A stretch of DNA of 51,441 nt from an uncultured Planctomycetota bacterium (GTDB taxonomy: Bacteria > Planctomycetota > Phycisphaerae > Sedimentisphaerales > UBA12454). Under the pieces are notes generated by a model, which had not been told where the DNA came from, ran no database searches, and was given only the letters and a program-made list of their open reading frames with translations. The stretch spans positions 1-51,441 of the forward strand of contig CAINDG010000012.1 of assembly GCA_903847315.1 (NCBI GenBank), in the 5' to 3' direction. Positions 1-9,781 of this stretch are shown in pieces. Numbering within the stretch: position 1 is the stretch's first letter; each line of letters opens with the position of its first letter. The translations under genes and the position numbers were made by a program.

Positions 1-135
1 TCCATTCCTATATCCAATTCGGAATCCGCCAGAAAGATTCTCGGGCTTATGGAGGAACTGGAAGACCACGATGATATACAAAATGTCTATGCCAACTTCG
101 ATATCCCAGATGATATTATCGCTAAGATACCATAG
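1..135 (+). CDS. yebC: YebC/PmpR-family regulator, C-terminal fragment
   Basis: The reading frame is open from the window edge to a TAG at 133-135, giving 44 residues. The tail [19 protein letters not shown] matches the conserved C-terminus of YebC/TACO1-family proteins, which bind DNA as regulators or help ribosomes through difficult stretches such as polyproline. Only the last part of domain 3 is visible; the start lies to the left of the window. It is followed by 174 bp without a gene that holds the promoter of the sulfur operon, so it is probably the end of a separate transcription unit. Confidence 0.8.
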   Translation, partial: SIPISNSESARKILGLMEELEDHDDIQNVYANFDIPDDIIAKIP

Positions 136-227
136 ATTTATACCCATAACAGGTCTGTCATAACACCTTATCACTAAGCCTGTTAGCGCAATTTACTAAA
201 AATCTGCAAAAAAATACACAAAAATCA

Positions 228-256
228 TTGACAAGAAATTCATTAATCTGTACAAT
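228..256 (+). promoter_or_regulatory. Near-consensus sigma-70 promoter of sulfur operon
   Basis: TTGACA at 228-233, a 17-bp spacer, and TACAAT at 251-256. The -35 is a perfect match and the -10 matches 5 of 6. Predicted transcription start is near 263, leaving a short leader of about 47 nt to the ATG at 310. The -10 overlaps the dyad at 255-286, so the promoter is probably repressible. Confidence 0.75.
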
Positions 257-286
257 TCATACCAATCCCATAGGAATAATATGGAT
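255..286. promoter_or_regulatory. Imperfect 32-bp dyad, candidate operator
   Basis: Comparing 255-286 with its own reverse complement gives 22 of 32 identical positions, with half-sites around ATTCATA and TATGGAT. It begins inside the -10 hexamer and covers the predicted start site, the usual place for a repressor site. Its length and AT-rich arms would suit an Rrf2/CymR-type sulfur regulator, but no regulator gene is in the window and that link is inference. Confidence 0.45.
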
Positions 287-309
287 TAGATATAATTTTT
301 ACGAAGTGT

Positions 310-504
310 ATGAACCAGAAAAAAAACAATAATGAACAGTCTGCCAATGACGCGGTTATCAAAAACATCGCGGATGCTGTTGCAGGTCTTGATTATGGAA
401 GTGTCGTAATCAAGGTGCATAACGCAAAAATAGTGCAGGTTGAAGTAACTGAAAGGAAACGATTCGATGAATTCTGGAATGTTGAGAAAGGAGGCGGCAT
501 ATAA
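310..504 (+). CDS. yezD: YezD-like small protein (DUF2292)
   Basis: A 64-residue protein, typical of the YezD/DUF2292 family. The core YGSVVIKVHNAKIVQVEVTE corresponds to the family signature of a Y-G-S-V strand followed by a V-Q-V/I-E-x-T-E strand. The biochemical role is unknown, but members are often found beside sulfate or cysteine assimilation genes, which fits the metY and cysK genes downstream. The start ATG at 310 has only a weak upstream purine stretch (GAAG), so translation may be modest. It is the first gene after the promoter at 228-256; a 132-bp gap with a small hairpin near 524-537 separates it from the next gene. Confidence 0.7.
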   Translation: MNQKKNNNEQSANDAVIKNIADAVAGLDYGSVVIKVHNAKIVQVEVTERKRFDEFWNVEKGGGI

Positions 505-636
505 CATAGCATAAAGTTTTTCCGGGCGGTCAAACCGCAGGAATGGATATTTGTAAATAAATACTAAATACAGGTACGACCAGACATCTGGAAAATCCTG
601 CTTAAGAAAAGAAAAATATTTTAAGGAGATTTTCCA

Positions 637-2779
<2,143 letters not shown>

Positions 2780-2802
2780 ACTATTATGATAAGAGGTAAA
2801 TT

Positions 2803-3732
2803 ATGGCAAAAATATTTGAAGATATTACTAAAACCATAGGCAATACGCCCCTGGTAAAACTTAACAGAATTACCGAGGGATTAAACGCCACTGTTCTGGT
2901 AAAAATTGAATCCTTCAATCCCCTTTCAAGCGTAAAAGACCGCATAGGGATAGCATTGATTGAAGACGCTGAAAAGAAAGGGCTGCTGCACAAGGACTCG
3001 GTAATTATTGAACCGACAAGCGGAAATACAGGTATCGCTTTGGCATTTGTGGCCGCAGCAAAGGGATATAGGCTGATTCTCACTATGCCTGAAACAATGA
3101 GTATGGAAAGGAGGCAACTTCTTAAAATCTTCGGCGCAGAGCTTGTGCTTACCGAAGGACCAAAGGGAATGAAAGGAGCAATTGAAAAAGCCGAGGAACT
3201 TGCCAAAAAAACGCCAAACAGTTTTATACCGCAGCAATTCAATAACCCTGCCAATCCTGAAATACATCGCAGGACTACAGCCGAGGAAATATGGAACGAT
3301 ACTGACGGCAAAATTGATATTCTCGTTTCCGGTGTCGGAACAGGCGGCACTATCACCGGCGTAGCCGAGGTAATTAAGCAAAGAAAAAAAACATTCAAGG
3401 CAATTGCTGTCGAGCCGGACGCATCGCCTGTGCTGTCCGGCGGCAAACCCAGTCCGCATAAGATTCAGGGCATAGGTGCAGGTTTTGTCCCCCAGGTTTT
3501 GAACAGAGAAATAATCGACGAGATTATTCGCGTAAAAGACGAGGATGCCGGCATAATCGCAAGGCGTCTGGCAAAGTCAGAGGGCATTCTGGCCGGCATC
3601 TCCGGCGGCGCCGCTTTATGGGCTGCACTCAAAGTAGCCAAACGCAAAGAGAACAACGGAAAATTAATTGTAGTCGTGCTGCCCGATGCGGGAGAACGGT
3701 ATCTTTCAACCTGGCTGTTCCAGGAAGCGTAA
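2803..3732 (+). CDS. cysK: Cysteine synthase A (O-acetylserine sulfhydrylase)
   Basis: 309 residues, the usual CysK length. The PLP lysine is K45 in SSVKDRIG, the asparagine loop PTSGNTG is at 71-77, and the phosphate-binding loop GVGTGGT lies near residue 180. The enzyme condenses O-acetylserine with sulfide to give cysteine. AGAGG precedes the ATG by about 7 nt. It lies 23 bp after metY, so both sulfide-consuming enzymes are co-transcribed. The GTGGT loop plus the intact lysine loop favour CysK over cystathionine beta-synthase, which carries extra C-terminal domains absent here. Confidence 0.92.
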   Translation: MAKIFEDITKTIGNTPLVKLNRITEGLNATVLVKIESFNPLSSVKDRIGIALIEDAEKKGLLHKDSVIIEPTSGNTGIALAFVAAAKGYRLILTMPETMSMERRQLLKIFGAELVLTEGPKGMKGAIEKAEELAKKTPNSFIPQQFNNPANPEIHRRTTAEEIWNDTDGKIDILVSGVGTGGTITGVAEVIKQRKKTFKAIAVEPDASPVLSGGKPSPHKIQGIGAGFVPQVLNREIIDEIIRVKDEDAGIIARRLAKSEGILAGISGGAALWAALKVAKRKENNGKLIVVVLPDAGERYLSTWLFQEA

Positions 3733-3816
3733 AGAAAAGTATGAAGATAATGAAAGATTCAGAGTCCATGTGGACATGATATAGGAAAATTGTTATAGCT
3801 AAGGAAAGGGAAAAAA

Positions 3817-4638
3817 ATGTTTCAGAAAGCAAGCGAATCACAAATAACGCGGGCAATTGTGGGTGAATTCACAAAATGGTTTCAGGAATACATCATTTCA
3901 GATGTCATAATTGTCGGCGCCGGCCCCAGCGGCCTGATGGCTGCCAGAGATTTGGCCAAAAACGGGTTTAAGGTTCTGGTCGTGGAAAGCAATAATTATA
4001 TAGGTGGCGGATTTTGGGTCGGCGGATATTTTATGAACACGCTTACATTCCGTGCGCCCTCTCAAGAGATACTGGATGAACTGGCAATACCGTATAAAGA
4101 AGTTGATGGTGGCATACTCGTTGCCGATGGTCCAAACGCCTGTTCAAAACTCATCTCCTGTGCCTGCGATGCAGGCGCAAGGATTCTCAATCTGACAAAA
4201 TTTGATGATATAGTGCTGAGAAACAACAAGGTAGAAGGAGCGGTAATCAATTGGTCACCAGTCTCAGCCCTGCCGAAAGCAATCACCTGCGTTGACCCTG
4301 TTGCTATGGAAGCAAAAGCCGTCATCGATGCCACCGGCCACGATGCGGTGGTATGTAGAAGTATGGAGAAAAGAAATCTGCTTAAACTGGAAACTTTCGG
4401 ACCTATGGATGTAAATAGTTCGGAAGATTTAGTTGTAGAAAAGACAGGACAGGTTTTCCCCGGCCTTTTTGTCTGCGGAATGGCAGCAGCCACATTTTAC
4501 GGCATACCGCGTATGGGTCCGACGTTCGGAGCAATGCTCTATTCAGGCAGAAAAGTTGCTGATGAGGTAAATACTCTTCTAAGGGGCTCTTCGAAACAGC
4601 GAAAACCGGCTTATGCCTCTAAACTTCAAGAAGTGTAA
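3817..4638 (+). CDS. thi4: Thi4-family thiazole synthase
   Basis: 273 residues. The N-terminal FAD/NAD-binding GAGPSG is at 34-39 after a short lead, then VVESNNYIGGGFWVGGYF, typical of the Thi4/ribose-1,5-bisphosphate isomerase family. The late motif VIDATGHDA and the glycine-rich end IPRMGPTFGAML also match. The family makes the thiazole moiety of thiamin from NAD and glycine. The sulfur-donor position reads C158-V-D-P, that is Cys as in eukaryotic suicide Thi4, not the His I recall for methanogen sulfide-dependent enzymes. It follows cysK by 84 bp in the sulfide-assimilation operon; no TPP riboswitch fits in the gap. A perfect hairpin terminator follows. Confidence 0.85.
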   Translation: MFQKASESQITRAIVGEFTKWFQEYIISDVIIVGAGPSGLMAARDLAKNGFKVLVVESNNYIGGGFWVGGYFMNTLTFRAPSQEILDELAIPYKEVDGGILVADGPNACSKLISCACDAGARILNLTKFDDIVLRNNKVEGAVINWSPVSALPKAITCVDPVAMEAKAVIDATGHDAVVCRSMEKRNLLKLETFGPMDVNSSEDLVVEKTGQVFPGLFVCGMAAATFYGIPRMGPTFGAMLYSGRKVADEVNTLLRGSSKQRKPAYASKLQEV

Positions 4639-4652
4639 TACTGATGTTGTCG

Positions 4653-4681
4653 GCCCGCCGGAAAACCGGCGGGCTTTTTTT
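4653..4681 (+). terminator. Intrinsic terminator after thi4
   Basis: A perfect 9-bp stem GCCCGCCGG/CCGGCGGGC (4653-4661 and 4666-4674), an AAAA loop and seven T. It closes the + strand sulfur operon and abuts the end of the convergent ruvX gene. The same stem recurs at 46038-46060. Confidence 0.92.
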
Positions 4682-5102
4682 AGTCGGAATCTTTTCCTCT
4701 TTTCCTGCTTTCTATAAAGTTTTTCAGGATTTCCGCCGCTGCTATCGCATCAATCCTATTTTTCTTCTTTTTATGGGTAAGGCCTGTCTGGGAAAGTTTT
4801 TCACCGGCGGCGAAACTTGAAAGTCTCTCATCCTGAAAGAATACCGGCAGATTTGTCTTGTCTTTGATTTTCTCGGCAAATGCTCTGGTCTGAACCGCCC
4901 TTTGGCCTTCGGAGCCGTCCATATTCAGAGGCAATCCGAAAACCAGCGCACCTGCCTCCTGCTGCTGAGCGATTTTAATAATCTCCGTATGCAGGTTCTT
5001 TTGCCCCTCTAAAACCGCAAGAGGACTTGCAAGGATTTCATCGCCGTCGCAAATGGCAAGTCCTGTCCGTTTATCGCCGAGATCTATACAGAGAAAACGC
5101 AT
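4680..5102 (-). CDS. ruvX: RuvX/YqgF-family nuclease
   Basis: 140 residues, the usual length for YqgF/RuvX. This RNase-H-fold protein matures the 16S rRNA 5' end and was first named a Holliday junction resolvase. The metal-binding aspartate is in CIDLGDKRTG at the N-terminus; LVFGLPLNMDGSEG, FQDERLSS and RIDAIAAAEIL follow in order. The start is the ATG at 5102. A longer in-frame extension into the upstream gene has no support. It begins 1 bp after the stop of the guanylyltransferase gene and is the last gene of the long minus-strand block. Confidence 0.9.
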   Translation of the reverse strand: MRFLCIDLGDKRTGLAICDGDEILASPLAVLEGQKNLHTEIIKIAQQQEAGALVFGLPLNMDGSEGQRAVQTRAFAEKIKDKTNLPVFFQDERLSSFAAGEKLSQTGLTHKKKKNRIDAIAAAEILKNFIESRKRGKDSD

Positions 5103-5103
5103 T

Positions 5104-6192
5104 TTACAGATATTTCTCTTTGCCGTGCTGTTTGAGGGTATCCAGCAATTTTTTGAGTTTTTCTGTTTCGCCAATCGGACAGACCAGCGTCGCATCGGGA
5201 CTGTGAACGACGACCATATTCTCAAGTCCGATTGCCGCTATCAGGTGATTTTTATCCTCGGTAACAAATATGCTGTCTTTGCAGTTAACAATTTCGCTTT
5301 GCTCCGCGACAACGATGTTGCCGTTTTTGTCCGATTGAATAATATCCGCAAGAGCCGAGAACGAGCCCATATCGAGCCATTGGCAGTTGAGTTTGATTAC
5401 ATAAACTTTCGGCGCCTTTTCCATAACCGCAAAGTCGATGCTTATTTTCGGCAGTTTTATAAAATTCTCAGCAAGCACCCCTTCCTGATTAGGCCCGCCC
5501 CAGGCAGCCTGTATCATTTGAAGAGGCTGTTTCGCCTGCGGAAGATTCTCAAAGAGCAATTCAAGCATTCTTGTCGCCTTCCAGACAAAGAGCCCGGAAT
5601 TCCAGCAATACTGACCCGTAGAAAGATATTCTTTTGCGGTCTGCATGTCGGGCTTTTCCTTAAAAGCCTCGACCTGATAAATTTCGTTATCGCAGTGCGG
5701 GCATTTGCGGCTTTCGCCAAGTTTAATATAACCGAGCTGCGTATTTGGAAACGAAGGCTGAATGCCGAAAGTTACCAGGGCGTCAGGATTTTTTTCGACG
5801 AAGTTCATACCGTCTTCCATCGCCTGATGAAATACCTTTGGCGGCTTTATTAACTGGTCTGCCGTAACGACTGCCATAGTAGCATCCGGGTCGAACCTTG
5901 CCAGCACAGACGCGGCAAGTCCGATTGCACCGGCCGTATCACGAACTTCCGGCTCTGCTATAACATTGTCATACGGAATTTCCGGCAAATTATCGCGGAC
6001 AATATCCGAATAGCCTTTGTTGGTAAGCACGATTATATTTCGATGGTCGAACATCGAATTTATTCTCTGGTAGCATCTTCGCAGCAGGGTATCGCCGTCA
6101 ATAAGTTTTAGAACCTGTTTTGGCCTGTCTTCTCTGCTGAGCGGCCACAATCTTTTTCCCGTTCCCCCCGCCATTATTACTGCAAACCGCAT
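5104..6192 (-). CDS. manC: Mannose-1-phosphate guanylyltransferase
   Basis: 362 residues. The nucleotidyltransferase signature MAGGTGKRLWPLSREDRPKQ is at 7-26, with the later motifs VVTADQLI, FKEKP and CWNSGLFVWK. The enzyme joins GTP and mannose-1-phosphate to make GDP-mannose for glycans. It has only the transferase domain plus a short C-terminal beta region, and lacks the C-terminal mannose-6-phosphate isomerase domain of bifunctional ManC/AlgA. GGGGAAA precedes the ATG. Pgi directly upstream supplies fructose-6-phosphate, from which mannose-1-phosphate is made, so the two genes form a sugar-nucleotide pair. Confidence 0.9.
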   Translation of the reverse strand: MRFAVIMAGGTGKRLWPLSREDRPKQVLKLIDGDTLLRRCYQRINSMFDHRNIIVLTNKGYSDIVRDNLPEIPYDNVIAEPEVRDTAGAIGLAASVLARFDPDATMAVVTADQLIKPPKVFHQAMEDGMNFVEKNPDALVTFGIQPSFPNTQLGYIKLGESRKCPHCDNEIYQVEAFKEKPDMQTAKEYLSTGQYCWNSGLFVWKATRMLELLFENLPQAKQPLQMIQAAWGGPNQEGVLAENFIKLPKISIDFAVMEKAPKVYVIKLNCQWLDMGSFSALADIIQSDKNGNIVVAEQSEIVNCKDSIFVTEDKNHLIAAIGLENMVVVHSPDATLVCPIGETEKLKKLLDTLKQHGKEKYL

Positions 6193-6210
6193 AATTTCCC
6201 CTTTTTCAGG

Positions 6211-7617
6211 TTATATAATAAAACGATTGTCAATTTCCGTAACTGGTTTTATTTTTTCGGCAAGCTCCTTATACTTACTATTTCCCATAAGAGCAAGTGT
6301 TGCGTCTTTGCCGAGCTCAACCGCAGGCTGATTATAAGCATCTATTCCAAACAGCAATCCTGCTATCGACGTTGTTGCTTCATATAGATAAATAAACTGT
6401 CCGACAGTATAAGGACAAATCCTGTCGAACGCAACAGTCAGGCATGGCCGTTTGCTTTCCAGCAGGGCATATTCCGTCGCTATTTTTTCGCTGTTAAGAA
6501 GCCTGCTCATTTTTTGCCCTGAAAGATAATCGAGTTCCGGCGCAATATCCGGTGCTTTGCCGATTTCGACATCCCTTTCAAAATCCTGCACAGCAAGGAA
6601 CGTAAACAATTTATCGTTCGGCCCTTCGCGGTAAAGCTGGACCTGACTGTGCTGGTCGGTCGCGCCAATGGCTTTTATGGCGGTTGGGCCGACAAAGACC
6701 TCTTTGCCGGCAAGGTCTTTCGCCTTACCGAGACTTTCAGCCCATAACTGCCTATACCAGTCAGCAAAATCTTTTAACGCAAAGCTGTAAGGCATCATTA
6801 CCGATATTTTTTTGCCTCTGTTGTAATAATGCCAGTTTATCGCGGCGTTGACCGCGGCAGGGTTTTGATAAAAATCTTTCCGGCTCACCTTTTTATCCAT
6901 TTCGGCAGCACCGGCAAGAAGTTGTTCAATATCAATACCGCAAACCGCAGTACTCAAAAGTCCTACCGCACTGAGAACACTGAATCTTCCGCCGACGCCA
7001 TCAGGCACACAAAGATTTCTGAACCCTAATTTTTCCGTAATCTCACGCAGCGTTCCTTTTTGAGCGTCAGTTGTGGTTATGATTTGATTTTTTAGTCCGC
7101 CTTTGCCTAATTTTTGTTCTATTATACCGCAAATAGTCAGAAATTGAGCAACCGTCTCCGCTGTTCTGCCGGATTTGCTTATAACATTGAATATGGTTTT
7201 ATCTAACTTGTCTCCTATCCAGTCCAGAAATGATTTCATCTGCTGCGGGTCAACATTATCGAGCACAAAGAGCCGCGGCCCTTTTCTCTGCTTTTCATCG
7301 AGGTTATACATATAGGGATTTAACGCCGTTTGCAGTGCGGTATTGCCGAGCGCCGAACCCCCTATGCCGAGAACAACAAAATTTTCACATTCTTTAACTT
7401 CATCGGCAAGTTTTTTTACCTTTTTAACCGTATCGGCCTGATAAGGCAAATCGCGGTAGCGGGTTTTCCCCGCTTTTCTTTCATCGTTAAGCCGGCCAAT
7501 CAGCGGCTCTGTCTTTTTGGCAAGTTCATCGAACTGCTGTTTTGTTATGCCGTGCTCTTTGCCCAGAATTTCTGCCGTAACATTTTTATAACAAAACTTT
7601 ACCTGCGGCGTTTCCAT
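6211..7617 (-). CDS. pgi: Glucose-6-phosphate isomerase
   Basis: 468 residues from the ATG at 7617, which has AGGAG about 9 nt upstream. An alternative TTG start at 7641 overlaps the helicase stop and is less likely. Motifs are VLGIGGSALG in the first SIS domain, SKSGRTAET, the PGI signature DGVGGRFSVLS, and ATDQHSQVQLYREGPN near the active-site region. The enzyme interconverts glucose-6-phosphate and fructose-6-phosphate in the cytoplasm. The length is close to the short bacterial type, not the roughly 550-residue E. coli type. Confidence 0.92.
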   Translation of the reverse strand: METPQVKFCYKNVTAEILGKEHGITKQQFDELAKKTEPLIGRLNDERKAGKTRYRDLPYQADTVKKVKKLADEVKECENFVVLGIGGSALGNTALQTALNPYMYNLDEKQRKGPRLFVLDNVDPQQMKSFLDWIGDKLDKTIFNVISKSGRTAETVAQFLTICGIIEQKLGKGGLKNQIITTTDAQKGTLREITEKLGFRNLCVPDGVGGRFSVLSAVGLLSTAVCGIDIEQLLAGAAEMDKKVSRKDFYQNPAAVNAAINWHYYNRGKKISVMMPYSFALKDFADWYRQLWAESLGKAKDLAGKEVFVGPTAIKAIGATDQHSQVQLYREGPNDKLFTFLAVQDFERDVEIGKAPDIAPELDYLSGQKMSRLLNSEKIATEYALLESKRPCLTVAFDRICPYTVGQFIYLYEATTSIAGLLFGIDAYNQPAVELGKDATLALMGNSKYKELAEKIKPVTEIDNRFII

Positions 7618-7633
7618 AACCAGAGCTCCTGTT

Positions 7634-9781
7634 TTATTCAATAATACTCAAATTGGCGTATTTTAACATCAAAGGCTTAACCGGTCCATTTTTGAATTCC
7701 ACTACAACAATGCTGTCGGCGCCGAGATTGTGAAATTCCTTAACCCTGCCGAGTCCGAATTTTTTGTGCGATACCAGTTGGCCTTTCACAAAAGCCTGTT
7801 CCTGAAAAGAATCCTGACTATCGCTTTCATCATAATCCAAATCAGTCTTTTCTTCAATAATTTCCTGCGGTTCGATGGCGGCATCGAAAAGAAACTGCGA
7901 CATAATAGTCCTTGTCAGTTGTCCGTGTATTGTACGATACCTGCTCAATGTAATACATAATCTTGTTTTCGCCCGCGTAATACCGACGAAAAACAGCCTT
8001 CTTTCCTCTTCAAGCTCCGAAGGCGTATCGACGCTTCTTTCGTGCGGCAAAATACCCTGTTCAAGTCCGGCTATAACTACATTTTCGAATTCAAGTCCCT
8101 TTGCGCAGTGCAGGGTCATAAGCGAAACTTTGCCGTTTGTACCGTCATAAGTATCCGTATCGCTGAAAAGCGCTATATGCTGGAGAAAATCAACCAGACT
8201 TCCGGCCTGCTGCCCATCGAACCGTTTTGCGGAATTTATAAGCTCAAAAACATTATCAATCGGCGAGGCTTTGCTGTAATCTTCCTCGGCAACCTCAGCC
8301 TTGAGCGATTCATACAGTCCGCTTTCCTTGAATACCTTTTCTAAAACAACCGCCGCCGGCTGGTCCTTGTCTTTCGCGAAACCTTCCATCATTTTCACGA
8401 AAGTCTTAAGTTTTATTTTCGCCGCGTCCGGCAGTGATTCTATCTTTTTGCAGTCTTTGGCGGCCTGATAGATGCTTATTTTTCTTGACGCGGCATAGGC
8501 CGCCAGTTTCGAAACTGTCGTCTGTCCTATTCCTCTTGTCGGCGTATTGATTATCCGTATAAATGCCCTATCATCCGGCTGGTTTACTATCAATCTCATA
8601 TACGCCAGGATGTCCTTGATTTCCCTTCGGTTATAAAACTCCACGCCTCGCACTACCTGATATGGAATTCCGTTTACGATAAAGGCCTCTTCAATCGCCC
8701 TGCTCATCGAGTTGACACGATAGAATACCGCAATCTGACTGGCGTCGGCGCCGCCGGCGAGGAGCTGTTTTGCATATTGTGCTATAAATTCCGCTTCCGC
8801 CTGTTCATCTTCAAGGCACTGGACAACAATTTGGCCGCCGTTCTGCTTTACCGGCACAAGTTTTTTCTGCTTTCTGCTCTTATTGGCAACGATAAGTTTG
8901 TCTGCGACCGCAAGAATTTCCGGCATACTCCTGAAATTTTCTTCCAGTCTTACGACAGTCGCATCAGGCCAATCGTGTTCAAAGGCGAGGATATTGCCGA
9001 TATCCGCCCCCCGCCAGCCGTATATCGACTGGTCCGGGTCGCCGGTAACGCAGATATTGCTATGTTCCGAGGCCAGCCCCCTTGCAATCTGATACTGGGC
9101 GTGGTTGGTATCCTGATACTCGTCAATCATCAGGTATTTGAATCGTTCGTTTAATTTCTTCCTGATATCCGGAAAATCCCTGAGCAGAAACGCCGTCTTA
9201 AGAAGCAAATCGTCAAAATCCATCGCGTTGTTTCTTTCGAGAATTTTTTGATATCCGCTGTAAATTTTCAATACGCATTTCGAAAAATAATCATCGCCGG
9301 ACTTTTCCTCGAATATTTTTACATCTTCAAGATTATTTTTCAGCCTTGATATTGTTTCGAGCATAGCAGCAGGCGGGAAATTTTTTAAATCAAGGTCTGC
9401 CGCCTTTATAGCCTCTTTCATACAGTTTTTCTGCTCTGTCTCATCGAAAATGCTGAACGCCGGCGCAATCTTCGCGGCCTCGTTAAACTGCCGCAGAATT
9501 CTGACGCAGAGCGAATGAAATGTGCTTAAATGCACTCCTCGCGGCACATCCATCGCAAAAACTCTCTGCCGCATTTCGTCGGCAGCCTTGTTGGTAAAAG
9601 TTACCGCGCAGATATTAAAAGGCGAAACGCCCTGCTTTACCAATGCTGCGATTCGATGGGTAATTACGCGAGTTTTTCCGCTGCCGGGACCTGCTATGAC
9701 AAGCAAAGGACCATCTTTGTGAAAGACGGCCTGTTTTTGCGCCCCTGTAAGATTTTCCACAGCATATGGCAATCCGCTCAT
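7634..9781 (-). CDS. pcrA: UvrD/PcrA-type superfamily 1 DNA helicase
   Basis: 715 residues with the complete SF1A helicase set: Q-motif LTGAQKQAV, Walker A AGPGSGKT (30-37), motif II IDEYQDTN, motif III GDPDQSIYGWRG, motif IV LEENFRS, motif V TLHCAKGLEFENV and motif VI EEERRLFFVGITRAK. It unwinds DNA 3' to 5' in repair and replication restart. The C-terminal about 50 residues (KFGLGRVKEF onward) form the Tudor-like domain of PcrA, which contacts RNA polymerase. Its ATG shares the A of the upstream TAA (TAATG), so the two genes are translationally coupled. PcrA and UvrD cannot be separated from sequence alone. Confidence 0.93.
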   Translation of the reverse strand: MSGLPYAVENLTGAQKQAVFHKDGPLLVIAGPGSGKTRVITHRIAALVKQGVSPFNICAVTFTNKAADEMRQRVFAMDVPRGVHLSTFHSLCVRILRQFNEAAKIAPAFSIFDETEQKNCMKEAIKAADLDLKNFPPAAMLETISRLKNNLEDVKIFEEKSGDDYFSKCVLKIYSGYQKILERNNAMDFDDLLLKTAFLLRDFPDIRKKLNERFKYLMIDEYQDTNHAQYQIARGLASEHSNICVTGDPDQSIYGWRGADIGNILAFEHDWPDATVVRLEENFRSMPEILAVADKLIVANKSRKQKKLVPVKQNGGQIVVQCLEDEQAEAEFIAQYAKQLLAGGADASQIAVFYRVNSMSRAIEEAFIVNGIPYQVVRGVEFYNRREIKDILAYMRLIVNQPDDRAFIRIINTPTRGIGQTTVSKLAAYAASRKISIYQAAKDCKKIESLPDAAKIKLKTFVKMMEGFAKDKDQPAAVVLEKVFKESGLYESLKAEVAEEDYSKASPIDNVFELINSAKRFDGQQAGSLVDFLQHIALFSDTDTYDGTNGKVSLMTLHCAKGLEFENVVIAGLEQGILPHERSVDTPSELEEERRLFFVGITRAKTRLCITLSRYRTIHGQLTRTIMSQFLFDAAIEPQEIIEEKTDLDYDESDSQDSFQEQAFVKGQLVSHKKFGLGRVKEFHNLGADSIVVVEFKNGPVKPLMLKYANLSIIE

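Noticed and set aside
3733-3816. TPP riboswitch before the Thi4-like gene
   Set aside because: The 84-bp gap has no CUGAGA-type motif and is too short; only a small GTCCA/TGGAC palindrome is present.
5053-5853. Plus-strand frame opposite the guanylyltransferase
   Set aside because: Fully antisense to a gene with all family motifs; no ribosome site.
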